12,088 bases of DNA. Source: Tissierellia bacterium (lineage in GTDB: Bacteria; Bacillota; Clostridia; Tissierellales; Tissierellaceae). Made by a program: the position numbers and the translations under genes. The stretch covers positions 1 to 12,088 of the forward strand of contig JAAYLY010000147.1 of assembly GCA_012521625.1 (NCBI GenBank), read 5' to 3'. Below the pieces are notes generated by a model. That model searched no databases. It was not told the origin of the DNA and saw only the letters and a program-made list of their open reading frames with translations. Shown piece after piece: positions 1-6,890 of the stretch (within the stretch, counting starts at the first letter, position 1; each line of letters opens with the position of its first letter).

Positions 1-588
1 TAGCTCTTTAATGCATTCGTAGATAGAGACGACACCAGCCCTATCATCTAAGGCCTTACCTGCATATCTATCATTTTTCAATTCAATTAGCTGCCTTTTG
101 ATGGTAATCGGGTCTCCTATGCTGACTAATTCCTTGACCTTCTCATAGGGAAGGCCTATATCTATGGTCATGTCCTCCATCTTAATGGCCTTTTTCTGCT
201 CCTCTGGCTCCTGTAGATGAGGTGGCTTAGCACCTATTACGCCGAAGAGTTCTTTCTTTCCATGGACTATGACCTCCTGGCCTAGGATAGTCCTCGGGTC
301 TATACCACCCACATTGGTAAACCTTAAAAAGCCGTTTTCTTCAATATCCTTAACCATCAGGCCTATTTCATCCATATGGGCAGCAATTAGAATTTTAACC
401 CTGTCTTTATCTGGGTCTTTATCTGTGCTGCAGCCCTTTTTTAGGGCAATAATGTTCCCTAACTTGTCTGTAGTAATCTCGTCGGCATACTTTTCGAAGT
501 GGGAAATTATTAATTCATTTAAGCTATCTTCATAGCCGGAGATACCCTTATGATTGGAAAGTGATCTTAAGAATTCTAAATTTGACAA
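1..588 (-). CDS. M42 family metallopeptidase (glutamyl/leucyl aminopeptidase-like), N-terminal part
   Basis: This is the first 196 residues of a cytoplasmic M42 aminopeptidase; the rest lies beyond the left edge. Family members are di-metal enzymes that form large tetrahedral shells and trim N-terminal residues from peptides. Visible landmarks are the GISGYE start region (residues 15-20), the AAHMDEIG metal-ligand motif with H71 and D73, the GVIGAKPPHL segment (116-125) typical of the inserted substrate-binding domain, and KALDDRAG with the presumed bridging D181. The later catalytic glutamates are outside the window. No ATG is available near the start. Two in-frame TTG codons, at 597 and 588, follow a GAGGGGG ribosome-binding site at 599-605, and an in-frame TGA lies just upstream. 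I chose 588 because the run of G is 10 bases away, against one base for 597; 597 remains possible. A terminator-like hairpin separates it from the ispH fusion gene, so it may be transcribed separately. Confidence 0.85.
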   Translation of the reverse strand, partial: MSNLEFLRSLSNHKGISGYEDSLNELIISHFEKYADEITTDKLGNIIALKKGCSTDKDPDKDRVKILIAAHMDEIGLMVKDIEENGFLRFTNVGGIDPRTILGQEVIVHGKKELFGVIGAKPPHLQEPEEQKKAIKMEDMTIDIGLPYEKVKELVSIGDPITIKRQLIELKNDRYAGKALDDRAGVVSIYECIKEL

Positions 589-615
589 ATTATCCAATCC
601 CCCTCACTTTTAATT

Positions 616-660
616 TATAAAAATTAAGTACTAAAGTTATTATAATAATAACCTCAGTAC
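616..660 (-). terminator. Intrinsic terminator after the ispH-S1 gene
   Basis: A 15-bp inverted repeat (628-642 with 646-660) encloses a three-base loop and is followed on the minus strand by a T-rich tract (TTAATTTTT, 627-619). Two of the 15 pairs are G-U wobbles when read as minus-strand RNA and would be A-C mismatches in plus-strand RNA, so the structure is built for the minus strand. It starts 15 bases after the ispH stop codon and should end the cmk-plsC-ispH transcript. A perfect TATAAT (639-644) lies across the loop, but no -35 element at normal spacing was found. Confidence 0.65.
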
Positions 661-675
661 ATAATTTTAAAGCTC

Positions 676-2670
676 CTATTTATTTTTAACTATATCTTCG
701 ATGGTAGTATCTAAATCTTCCTTTGGTAGCTCTTCAGCTTCTACTTCTTTTCTTTCGGCCTCTTCTTTTACCCCATTAGCTTCCTTCATACTTAAGCTGA
801 TTTTTCTATCTTTTTCGTTTATATCTAATACCTTAACCTTAACCTTTTGACCTACTTCTAATACGTCTGAAGGTTTAGCTATGTGTTTGTTAGAGATTTG
901 TGATACGTGTAATAGTCCATCTACTCCACTTTCTAGTCTTACGAAGGCACCAAAATCTTGTAGGTTCACTACTTCACCCTCTACTATATCTCCTACATTT
1001 ACAGATTTAGTAAATACTACCCATGGTTCATCAACAGTTTGTTTTAATCCTAGGGATATCCTATTTTTCTCCTTATCGAAGGATAGGACCTTAACTTCTA
1101 CCCTGTCCCCTGGCTTAACCACATCTGATGGATGCTTAACCCTAAACCAGGATAGGTCTGAAATATGGATTAATCCATCAACACCACCTAGGTCTACAAA
1201 GGCACCAAAGTCAGTAAGTCTTACTACTTCACCTTCTATTATCTTGCCTTCTTCTAGGCTATCCCATAGGGCTTCCTTCTTAGCTTCGATTTCCTTTCTT
1301 TCCACTTCTTTTCTTGAGAAGATCAATCTCTTCTTCTCCCTATCGATTTCTATGATTTCAACTGGGAATTTTTGACCCACATAGGACTCTAATTCTGAAA
1401 CGTATTTTACGGAAACATGGGATGCTGGTATAAAACCATTTAATCCACCATTGTATGTTGCTATAAGGCCGCCCTTAACAGCCTTTAAGACCTTAACTTC
1501 TATTTTCTCTTTATTCTTGAACTTCTCCTCTAAGACGTCCCATTGTTTTAGGTCTTCAACCCTCTTTGATGAAAGAACTACGTTACCTTCTCCGTCATCC
1601 ATTCTGACTACAAATACTTCTATTTCGTCCCCTTCCTTATAAAGGTCTTTAGGATTCACATCTGGATCGTCTGTTAGCTCTTCCTTAGTGATGATACCAT
1701 CGGATCTATAATTAATGTTAACCATAACTTCGTTGTCTGTTACGAATAATACTTCCCCCTTAATTATTTGTCCAGGATAGATCCTAGTAAAGGTATTTTC
1801 TATAGCCTCCATCATTTCATTATTCATTTGATCGTTGTTTAAATTCTCCATTGCTTCAACAGCCTCCTTAATAATCCAATCAGGTGTAGATGCACCTGCT
1901 GTTATTCCTATTGTATTAAATTTTTTTAGATCTTGTAAAGATAATTCTTTTATAGATTCTATATGATATACATGAGGGCAATATTTCCTGCTGATTTCAG
2001 CAAGCTTCTTTGTATTAGAGCTCATCTTACCCCCAAGGACAATCATAGCATCTACCATCTGAGCCACCTGCCTTGCAGCTTCCTGCCTATTCTTTGTAGC
2101 GTTACAGATGGTGTTAAAGATCTTAGCTTCCTCTGCCTTTTTTTCTATGGCCTCTACTAAGGAGTCAAACTTTTCCTTCCTATTTGTAGTTTGAGAGACA
2201 ACACAGACCCTTTTTAAGGCGGGAAGTTTTTCTACCTCTTCCAGGCTATTTATAATAAATACATCCCCTTGTGCATAACCCTTGATGCCTATAACTTCAG
2301 GATGGTTGGGATCACCTATGATTGCTATAGTATAGCCTTTTAAGCTATAATCCTCCACCCTCTTATGGACTGCCTTAACGTAAGGGCAGGTAGTATCTAT
2401 CACCTCTAGACCTTTACTCTTCATATCTTCTTCCTGATTCTTTGGCACTCCATGGGATCTTATGATGATCTTACCTTCATCCACATCCCTATAATCATCT
2501 ATGGTCCTTAGCCCTTCCTTTTCTAATCTATTGACCTCCTGGGGATTATGAATCAGGGGTCCATAGGAATAAATCCTTTTATCCTCCGATTCAAGTTCAG
2601 TACTAGCTATGTCTATGGCTCTCTTTACGCCAAAACAAAAGCCTGAATGGTCAGCTATAATTACCTTCAT
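676..2670 (-). CDS. ispH: 4-hydroxy-3-methylbut-2-enyl diphosphate reductase fused to S1 RNA-binding domains
   Basis: A 664-residue fusion. The N-terminal part (about 1-275) is IspH (LytB), the iron-sulfur enzyme that makes IPP and DMAPP in the last step of the MEP isoprenoid pathway. The three cluster cysteines are visible: C12 (SGFCFGV), C95 (DTTCPYV) and C189 (TICNAT). Substrate-pocket residues H41, H73, H123, E125, T162, S217-S218-N219 and S261 are also present. After a short polar linker (about 277-292) come four S1/OB-fold repeats at about 299-369, 384-455, 474-543 and 559-628. The third and fourth carry the classic DFGAFV and VDGL(I/L)H segments; the first two are more divergent. An acidic tail follows. 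This IspH-RpsA-like fusion is well known in Clostridia. The S1 part probably binds mRNA or ribosomes, but this is not shown here. The start ATG overlaps the plsC stop codon by one base (TAATG), with GGAGG six bases upstream, suggesting translational coupling. Confidence 0.95.
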   Translation of the reverse strand: MKVIIADHSGFCFGVKRAIDIASTELESEDKRIYSYGPLIHNPQEVNRLEKEGLRTIDDYRDVDEGKIIIRSHGVPKNQEEDMKSKGLEVIDTTCPYVKAVHKRVEDYSLKGYTIAIIGDPNHPEVIGIKGYAQGDVFIINSLEEVEKLPALKRVCVVSQTTNRKEKFDSLVEAIEKKAEEAKIFNTICNATKNRQEAARQVAQMVDAMIVLGGKMSSNTKKLAEISRKYCPHVYHIESIKELSLQDLKKFNTIGITAGASTPDWIIKEAVEAMENLNNDQMNNEMMEAIENTFTRIYPGQIIKGEVLFVTDNEVMVNINYRSDGIITKEELTDDPDVNPKDLYKEGDEIEVFVVRMDDGEGNVVLSSKRVEDLKQWDVLEEKFKNKEKIEVKVLKAVKGGLIATYNGGLNGFIPASHVSVKYVSELESYVGQKFPVEIIEIDREKKRLIFSRKEVERKEIEAKKEALWDSLEEGKIIEGEVVRLTDFGAFVDLGGVDGLIHISDLSWFRVKHPSDVVKPGDRVEVKVLSFDKEKNRISLGLKQTVDEPWVVFTKSVNVGDIVEGEVVNLQDFGAFVRLESGVDGLLHVSQISNKHIAKPSDVLEVGQKVKVKVLDINEKDRKISLSMKEANGVKEEAERKEVEAEELPKEDLDTTIEDIVKNK

Positions 2671-3260
2671 TAATTTCCTCCTGCATCTTTTAAGTTATAG
2701 ATCCTTCTTAGGATCATCTTACTCAATTCTAAGTAATCTTCCGAACTAGGTTTTCCTTCTATATGTTCTTTCAGATCCATGGGCTGGCCGATGTAAATGT
2801 CTACCCTATTAAAGATCTTATAATTGCTATCAATATACATAGGTAATACATCGGCTTTAGACTTAATACTAAGTAAGGCTACCCCTGATTTTGCATTATT
2901 TAGGTCCATGGATTTAACCCTAGTTCCCTCAGGGAAGATTCCTAATATCTTATCTTCCCTTAACAGCCTAAGGGCATTCTTTATTGCCCCTAAGTCGCTT
3001 CCTTGCCTATCTACAGGGAAGACATTTAATTTCCTTAGGACCTTTGCAAATAGCTTATTCTTAAATAGCTCCTTCTTCCCCATCCAGCAGATCTGCCTAG
3101 GGAAGGCAATGGATATAAAGATTGGGTCCCAATTGCTGTGATGATTGGCACAAACAATAATTCGCCCCTCTGAAGGGACGTTTTCCATGCCATAAACCCT
3201 TATTCTATAGAATGGACTTAAGATAACCTTGGCTAATGACTTTACTATATTATAGAACAC
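2670..3260 (-). CDS. plsC: 1-acyl-sn-glycerol-3-phosphate acyltransferase (PlsC family)
   Basis: A membrane-associated acyltransferase of about 196 residues that transfers a fatty acyl group to lysophosphatidic acid, giving phosphatidic acid for phospholipid synthesis. The catalytic HX4D box is visible as NHHSNWDP (residues 39-46 from the chosen start), with KKEL, VFPVDR and the phosphate-binding FPEGTR motif (109-114) in the usual order. A short hydrophobic N-terminus (KVILSPFYRI) fits shallow membrane attachment. The chosen start is GTG at 3260, eight bases after GGAGG (3269-3273), giving MFYNIVKS. In-frame ATGs at 3266 and 3275 also exist, but the first is only two bases from the ribosome-binding site and the second contains it. 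The gene overlaps the 3' end of cmk by 11 bases and its stop overlaps the ispH start, so the three are almost certainly one operon. The acyl donor and substrate are inferred from the family only. Confidence 0.9.
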   Translation of the reverse strand: MFYNIVKSLAKVILSPFYRIRVYGMENVPSEGRIIVCANHHSNWDPIFISIAFPRQICWMGKKELFKNKLFAKVLRKLNVFPVDRQGSDLGAIKNALRLLREDKILGIFPEGTRVKSMDLNNAKSGVALLSIKSKADVLPMYIDSNYKIFNRVDIYIGQPMDLKEHIEGKPSSEDYLELSKMILRRIYNLKDAGGN

Positions 3261-3924
3261 CTTCATTACCTCCATTAACTATGGAGACTATAAAATCTAC
3301 ACAGTCTTCTATAGATTTATTGCTAGTATCTAATAAATATGCATCCTTTGACCTCACTAGGGGGCCTACTTCCCGATTGCTGTCAATTTCATCTCTTGTC
3401 TTTAACTCTTCCACTATATCTTCAAACTTAACATCTTCTCCCCTGTTTATCAGCTCTTTGAATCTCCTCTTAGCTCTTTCTTCAACGGAGGCTGTTAGGA
3501 AAAACTTATAGTCGGCATGGGGTAAGACTACTGTACCTATATCCCGGCCATCCATTATAACGCTTTTCTTCTTAGCCATAGCTTGTTGAAGATGAACTAA
3601 TTTTTCCCTGACTTCCTTAATCATAGCTATATAGGATACATTTTTACTAACTATATTGTCCCTTATTTCCTTATCCACATTGACACCATCTAGATAGATG
3701 CTGTTATTAATAAAATCAATTTCAGTTTCCTTCAGTAAATCGATTACAGCCTTTTCATCTAGAGGGTCTATATTATTTTTTAAAACCTTATAGGTTATTG
3801 CTCTATACATGGCACCAGTATCTATATATTCAATATTCAATATCTTGGATACCATCTTAGCTATGGTGCTTTTTCCTGAAGCTGAAGGGCCATCGATGGC
3901 AATGGAATAATAACTATTACTCAT
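3250..3924 (-). CDS. cmk: Cytidylate kinase
   Basis: A 224-residue cytoplasmic kinase that phosphorylates CMP and dCMP using ATP, recycling pyrimidine nucleotides. The Walker A loop GPSASGKST is at residues 12-20. The monophosphate-binding segments DTGAMYR (35-41) and DGRDIGT (125-131), the arginine-rich region around VEERAKRRF (147-155) and the RDEIDSNR lid segment (177-184) all match the Cmk family, and the length is typical. The ATG start has a GGGGGAG ribosome-binding site four bases upstream. It is the first gene of the cmk-plsC-ispH cluster, a common arrangement in Clostridia, and a promoter is predicted about 55 bases upstream. Confidence 0.96.
   Translation of the reverse strand: MSNSYYSIAIDGPSASGKSTIAKMVSKILNIEYIDTGAMYRAITYKVLKNNIDPLDEKAVIDLLKETEIDFINNSIYLDGVNVDKEIRDNIVSKNVSYIAMIKEVREKLVHLQQAMAKKKSVIMDGRDIGTVVLPHADYKFFLTASVEERAKRRFKELINRGEDVKFEDIVEELKTRDEIDSNREVGPLVRSKDAYLLDTSNKSIEDCVDFIVSIVNGGNEGVL
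3269..3273 (-). promoter_or_regulatory. Ribosome-binding site deciding the plsC start
   Basis: GGAGG on the minus strand, inside the last codons of cmk. Spacing is eight bases to GTG at 3260 and two bases to ATG at 3266, while the ATG at 3275 lies upstream of it. Spacing therefore favours GTG. Confidence 0.55.
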
Positions 3925-3934
3925 TCAACTCCCC

Positions 3935-3964
3935 CTATAGTTCATCAAGTATAAATTTCTTCAA
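3935..3964 (-). other. Possible nine-residue leader ORF upstream of cmk
   Basis: A TTG-started frame encodes MKKFILDEL and stops with TAG immediately before the cmk ribosome-binding site. AAGGAG (3968-3973) precedes it by three bases. The predicted transcript start falls at about this AAGGAG, so whether it is translated is doubtful. Nothing in the peptide, such as a run of one amino acid, suggests a classical attenuator. Confidence 0.15.
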
Positions 3965-3978
3965 AAGCTCCTTAGATA

Positions 3979-4007
3979 ATTATATATTAAATCCTTACAG
4001 TAAACAA
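3979..4007 (-). promoter_or_regulatory. Predicted sigma-A-type promoter for cmk-plsC-ispH
   Basis: On the minus strand a perfect -10 TATAAT (3979-3984) lies 17 bases from a partial -35 TTGTTT (4002-4007). It sits in the 88-base gap after the FAD oxidoreductase gene and would start RNA near 3972, giving a leader of roughly 48 bases. The ideal spacing and perfect -10 make this one of the two best promoter calls in the window, the other being at 10748-10776; the -35 is weak. Confidence 0.5.
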
Positions 4008-4012
4008 GTGAT

Positions 4013-5245
4013 TTAACTATTGCTTAGGATATTCACACCAGCTAGGTATCCTGTCGAGTAAGCAATCTGTAAATTAAAGCCACCAGTCAAGGCATCTACA
4101 TCTATAATCTCACCTGCAAAGTGTAGGTTGGGGACTAGTTTAGATTCCATGGAGGATGGGTTTATCTCCCTGGTATCTATACCCCCTGAAGTGACTATGG
4201 CCTCTTCAATTGGCCTAAAGGATTTAAATTTCAGTGGGAAATCCTTTATAGTCTCAACTAGCCTTGTCCTTTCTTCCTTGCTTATTTGATTCACGCTCTT
4301 TTCCGGATCAATCTTGGCAAACTTAATCATATAGGGAATGATCTTTTGTGGTAGTAAATCATCTAAGGCATTTTTTATCATCTTATTCTTGTATAGTTCA
4401 AAATCCCTCAGTACCCTGTCATCTAACTTTTTATAATCCAAGGCTGGTTTAAAATCTATAGATAAAGTAATTTCCTCCCCCTGGTATTTATTCAGATAGT
4501 TGCTAGTAGTTAGAACTATAGGACCGGAAATCCCATAATGGGTAAAAAGCATCTCTCCAAATTCCTCATGGATAAGACGGTTGTTAACAAAGGTTTTTAG
4601 GGTTACATTTCTTAAGGATAAACCTTGTAAATCCTTAATCCAATCTCCTTCAAGGGCCATAGGGACTAAAGCAGGCTTAGGATTTACTATCTTATGGCCA
4701 AACTTTTTAGCAAATTCATAGCCATCACCAGTAGAGCCCGTTAAGGGATAGGATTTACCACCAGTGGCCAGGATAAGGCCATGGCATTTGAAGGACTCCT
4801 CATCCGTATTGATATAAAAGTATTCATCCTCATAATAAATACTTTTGACCCTAGTATTTAACCTTAAATCTACACCCTTATCCTTTAACAGCCTTTCAAA
4901 GGCCTTGATAACATCGCTGGATTTATCGCTTTTGGGAAATACCCTATTTCCCCTTTCCACCTTAGTCTCCAGCCCATATTCTTTTAATAGCTTAATAATA
5001 TCTTCATTAGTAAAGGAATATAAACTGCTATATAGGAAATTTCTATTGGTAACTATATAATCAAAAAATTCGTCTATTGGTATGGCGTTGGTTATATTAC
5101 ACCTGCCCTTACCCGTTATAAATAGCTTCCTACCAATCCTATTATTTTTTTCCAAAAGGGTAACCTTCAATCCCCTAGAGGCAGCCATGCTAGCTGCCAT
5201 GATACCGGCAGGGCCAGCACCTATAACACAAACTTCTTTACTCAT
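4013..5245 (-). CDS. NAD(P)/FAD-dependent oxidoreductase, BaiN/RdsA (YhiN/YtfP, HI0933-like) family
   Basis: A 410-residue flavoprotein of the family often labelled aminoacetone oxidase or BaiN-like. The N-terminal Rossmann FAD site is clear (VIGAGPAG, residues 7-14, with E32 at the end of the second strand). It is followed by the family signature GRKLFITGKGRCNITN (38-53), RVFPKSDKSSDV (101-112), the ATGGKSYPLTGSTGDGY segment (160-176), FTHYGISGP (234-242) and the C-terminal FAD-contacting stretch with SGGID (353-357), HFAGE (375-379) and LTGGFN (386-391). Length is normal. True substrates are mostly unknown; one clostridial homologue (BaiN) has been linked to bile-acid reduction, but nothing here supports that role. 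The ATG is preceded by GAGGG with seven further bases. It lies 40 bases downstream of the RpiR-type regulator on the same strand, so co-transcription with it is likely. Confidence 0.9.
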   Translation of the reverse strand: MSKEVCVIGAGPAGIMAASMAASRGLKVTLLEKNNRIGRKLFITGKGRCNITNAIPIDEFFDYIVTNRNFLYSSLYSFTNEDIIKLLKEYGLETKVERGNRVFPKSDKSSDVIKAFERLLKDKGVDLRLNTRVKSIYYEDEYFYINTDEESFKCHGLILATGGKSYPLTGSTGDGYEFAKKFGHKIVNPKPALVPMALEGDWIKDLQGLSLRNVTLKTFVNNRLIHEEFGEMLFTHYGISGPIVLTTSNYLNKYQGEEITLSIDFKPALDYKKLDDRVLRDFELYKNKMIKNALDDLLPQKIIPYMIKFAKIDPEKSVNQISKEERTRLVETIKDFPLKFKSFRPIEEAIVTSGGIDTREINPSSMESKLVPNLHFAGEIIDVDALTGGFNLQIAYSTGYLAGVNILSNS

Positions 5246-5279
5246 CCTTCTTCCCTCAATTTGTCAATTTTTTTCTTGC

Positions 5280-5310
5280 TATATATCATATTTTATATAT
5301 ATCATATTTT
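5280..5310. repeat. Short tandem duplication at the 3' end of the regulator gene
   Basis: Two near-identical AT-rich copies lie head to tail (5280-5294 and 5295-5310; core ATATATCATATTTT on the plus strand). The longer copy is 16 bp, so the copies are read in different frames. The first encodes KYDIY and the second supplies the KI residues and the TGA stop of the RpiR-type protein. Confidence 0.6.
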
Positions 5311-6146
5311 GCCCATATCTCCTCTAATATTGCAAAGTTGTTGTTTAAGTCATCCTTCTTATCATTTCCTATGGCTATAATAAAGGAATTTATTAAGCTC
5401 ATAGGTGCTACTAAGGAGTCTACAAAGGAAAGCATATCGCTAGATGCCAATAGGGTAATATCTGCTTCCTTAGCAGTAGGTGACAGCATACTGTCTGTAA
5501 GGGTAATAATAGGCGTACCCCTATCCTTAGCAAAATCTAAAACATCCATAATTCTCTTTGAATATCTTGGATATGTAATGATTATTATCACATCTTTTGG
5601 TGATATCTTCAATAGTTTCTCAAAAATATCGTTGGATTCATTGGTTATTATATGCACATCATCTACTAGAAAGTTTAGGTAGAAGCCTAAATATCCAGCT
5701 AAGAAGGATGATGTTCTTAAACCAACCACATAGTTCTTCCTGGCCTCAAGGACTAAATCCACAGCCCTGTCGAAGGATTCTAGGTCTATTTCATTGATGG
5801 TCTTCTTGATATTTTCCATATCCCTTTCCATCATCCTGCCTATGTTGTTGCCATTTTGTGAATACTTACTTTCTGCTAAGCTTAACCTTTGGAGTGTAGT
5901 TAATTTACTCTTTATAAGCTCTTGCAGGTCTTGCTGAAGATTTCTATATCCTTCATAACCTAATCTATTGGCAAACCTTACAACAGTTGATTCGCTTACG
6001 TTTATAGCTTCTCCTAAGGCCCCAGCTGTCATAAAAGCAGCCTTATCATAGTCTTCTAATATGTAATTTGCAATTAATTTTTGGCCTTTACTCAATTTCG
6101 GATATTCATCTTTTATCTTCTTTATTAGGTCTTTATTTTTGTCCAT
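5286..6146 (-). CDS. MurR/RpiR family transcriptional regulator (HTH_6 + SIS)
   Basis: A 286-residue cytoplasmic DNA-binding regulator. The N-terminal RpiR helix-turn-helix domain (about 1-77) includes LSKGQKLIANYIL (18-30) and the recognition region INVSESTVVRFANRLGYEGY (48-67). The SIS domain (about 125-260) normally binds a phosphosugar that changes DNA binding; its opening VVGLRTSSFLAGYL (140-153) and the IIIITYPRYSKR strand-loop (187-198) are visible. The start is set by GGGGG at 6155-6159, eight bases before ATG 6146, giving MDKNKDLIKK; an in-frame ATG at 6161 would place the ribosome-binding site inside the gene. No sugar-catabolism genes are adjacent, so the effector cannot be guessed. 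It leads a probable two-gene unit with the FAD oxidoreductase. Repeats in its upstream region could be autoregulatory sites. Confidence 0.92.
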   Translation of the reverse strand: MDKNKDLIKKIKDEYPKLSKGQKLIANYILEDYDKAAFMTAGALGEAINVSESTVVRFANRLGYEGYRNLQQDLQELIKSKLTTLQRLSLAESKYSQNGNNIGRMMERDMENIKKTINEIDLESFDRAVDLVLEARKNYVVGLRTSSFLAGYLGFYLNFLVDDVHIITNESNDIFEKLLKISPKDVIIIITYPRYSKRIMDVLDFAKDRGTPIITLTDSMLSPTAKEADITLLASSDMLSFVDSLVAPMSLINSFIIAIGNDKKDDLNNNFAILEEIWAKYDIYKI

Positions 6147-6154
6147 GCCATAAT

Positions 6155-6159
6155 CCCCC
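6155..6159 (-). promoter_or_regulatory. Ribosome-binding site deciding the RpiR-type start
   Basis: GGGGG on the minus strand lies eight bases before ATG 6146. The upstream in-frame ATG at 6161 directly abuts it and has no ribosome-binding site of its own. Confidence 0.6.
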
Positions 6160-6180
6160 ATTTAATATTTAAAGTCTAAC

Positions 6181-6238
6181 ATTATCAATATATTATCAAA
6201 TAGAAATATATTCCGCAATATAATATTGAATTATTCAA
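6181..6238. repeat. Operator-like repeats upstream of the RpiR-type gene
   Basis: Two features occur in this gap. A perfect inverted repeat, TTGAAT and ATTCAA around one base, lies at 6226-6238. Two direct copies of ATTATCAA lie at 6181-6188 and 6192-6199, spaced 11 bp start to start (about one helical turn) and overlapping the candidate -10. Either could bind the adjacent regulator; this is inference from position and spacing. Confidence 0.3.
6190..6218 (-). promoter_or_regulatory. Weak promoter candidate for the RpiR-type gene
   Basis: On the minus strand TTGCGG (6213-6218) and TAATAT (6190-6195) are 17 bases apart. Both hexamers match consensus only partly, and the AT-rich surroundings make chance matches likely. 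A promoter is expected here because a terminator lies just upstream. Confidence 0.3.
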
Positions 6239-6282
6239 ATATTGATATTTTTCCCTAGCTATTTTCAATTTTCAAAAAATGA

Positions 6283-6311
6283 CAAAAGAAAAAACACCTT
6301 TAAGGTGTTTT
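6283..6311 (-). terminator. Intrinsic terminator overlapping the mnmM stop codon
   Basis: Arms AAAACACC and GGTGTTTT (minus strand) enclose a five-base loop and run straight into a T-rich tail ending near 6283. The mnmM TAA stop codon is in the hairpin itself. This marks the end of the dacF-to-mnmM block and isolates it from the RpiR-type gene. Confidence 0.75.
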
Positions 6312-6878
6312 AGACTTTTCAATTAAATATAGAAGGGGAGGTGAATTCTTCTGGTTGATAAATTCGCTTTTTAATACATGATATTTCCTCTGATCTAGTT
6401 GAGATAGAAATTTCTCTAAGGCTTCCTTCTCTTCTAAGCCGCCTGGATGGCCTATATAGGAGACTATCATAACTATTCCATTTTCCTTAAGTAAGTCTAA
6501 AACCTTAGCCACACTAGCTACAGTACTACTAGCCTTGGTTATGATCCTCTTATCTCCATTGGGTAGATAGCCTAGGTTATAAACTGCAAAATCTATAGCT
6601 TCATCTATATACTTATCTACATTTTCATGGCTATCATGGATAAGGATTGCATTATCTAACAAGCCATGTTCCATTAAAAGCTTTTTACTATTTTCTATGG
6701 CAAGCTCTTGAATATCAAAGCCGTATACCCGGCCGGAGCTACCAACTAGCTTACATAAATCTAGTGTATCCTTGCCATTTCCAAGGGTTGCGTCAACTAC
6801 TATATCCCCATCGTTTACAAAGTCCTTCATAAACTCTTTGGATATCCTCAAGGTATTTGTTATCTTCTCATACTTCAA
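6300..6878 (-). CDS. mnmM: tRNA (mnm5s2U34)-methyltransferase MnmM (YtqB family)
   Basis: A 192-residue SAM-dependent class I methyltransferase of the family formerly called rRNA methylase YtqB. Established work on the Bacillus homologue assigns the family the last methyl transfer in making 5-methylaminomethyl-2-thiouridine at tRNA wobble position 34. The SAM-binding loop is VVDATLGNGKDT (27-38), followed by the acidic GFDIQ (53-57), the family signature NLGYLPNGDK (101-110) and SYIGHPGG (140-147). Length is typical. Translation begins at TTG 6878, six bases after GGGGG (6885-6889); the next in-frame ATG is too far in and would remove conserved sequence. It follows rluB by 12 bases, so the two RNA-modification genes are almost certainly co-transcribed. 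Confidence 0.88.
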   Translation of the reverse strand: MKYEKITNTLRISKEFMKDFVNDGDIVVDATLGNGKDTLDLCKLVGSSGRVYGFDIQELAIENSKKLLMEHGLLDNAILIHDSHENVDKYIDEAIDFAVYNLGYLPNGDKRIITKASSTVASVAKVLDLLKENGIVMIVSYIGHPGGLEEKEALEKFLSQLDQRKYHVLKSEFINQKNSPPLLYLIEKSKTP

Positions 6879-6890
6879 TTTAATCCCCCA

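Noticed and set aside
269..535. 88-codon plus-strand open frame at the left end
   Set aside because: It is antisense to the M42 peptidase N-terminus, which carries conserved metal-binding motifs on the minus strand.
881..1375. 164-codon plus-strand open frame opposite the S1 repeats
   Set aside because: It is the antisense of a clearly conserved IspH-S1 coding region, the peptide is low-complexity and serine/threonine/proline-rich, and no ribosome-binding site or conserved motif is seen.
5280..5310. Direct repeat considered as a CRISPR or phage attachment site
   Set aside because: There are only two adjacent AT-rich copies with no spacers, no cas genes, no integrase and no tRNA nearby.
6162..6282. 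AT-rich gap considered as a riboswitch, small RNA gene or origin
   Set aside because: No conserved aptamer pattern, no DnaA-box cluster and no stable extended fold was recognisable; short repeats and a weak promoter explain what is visible.
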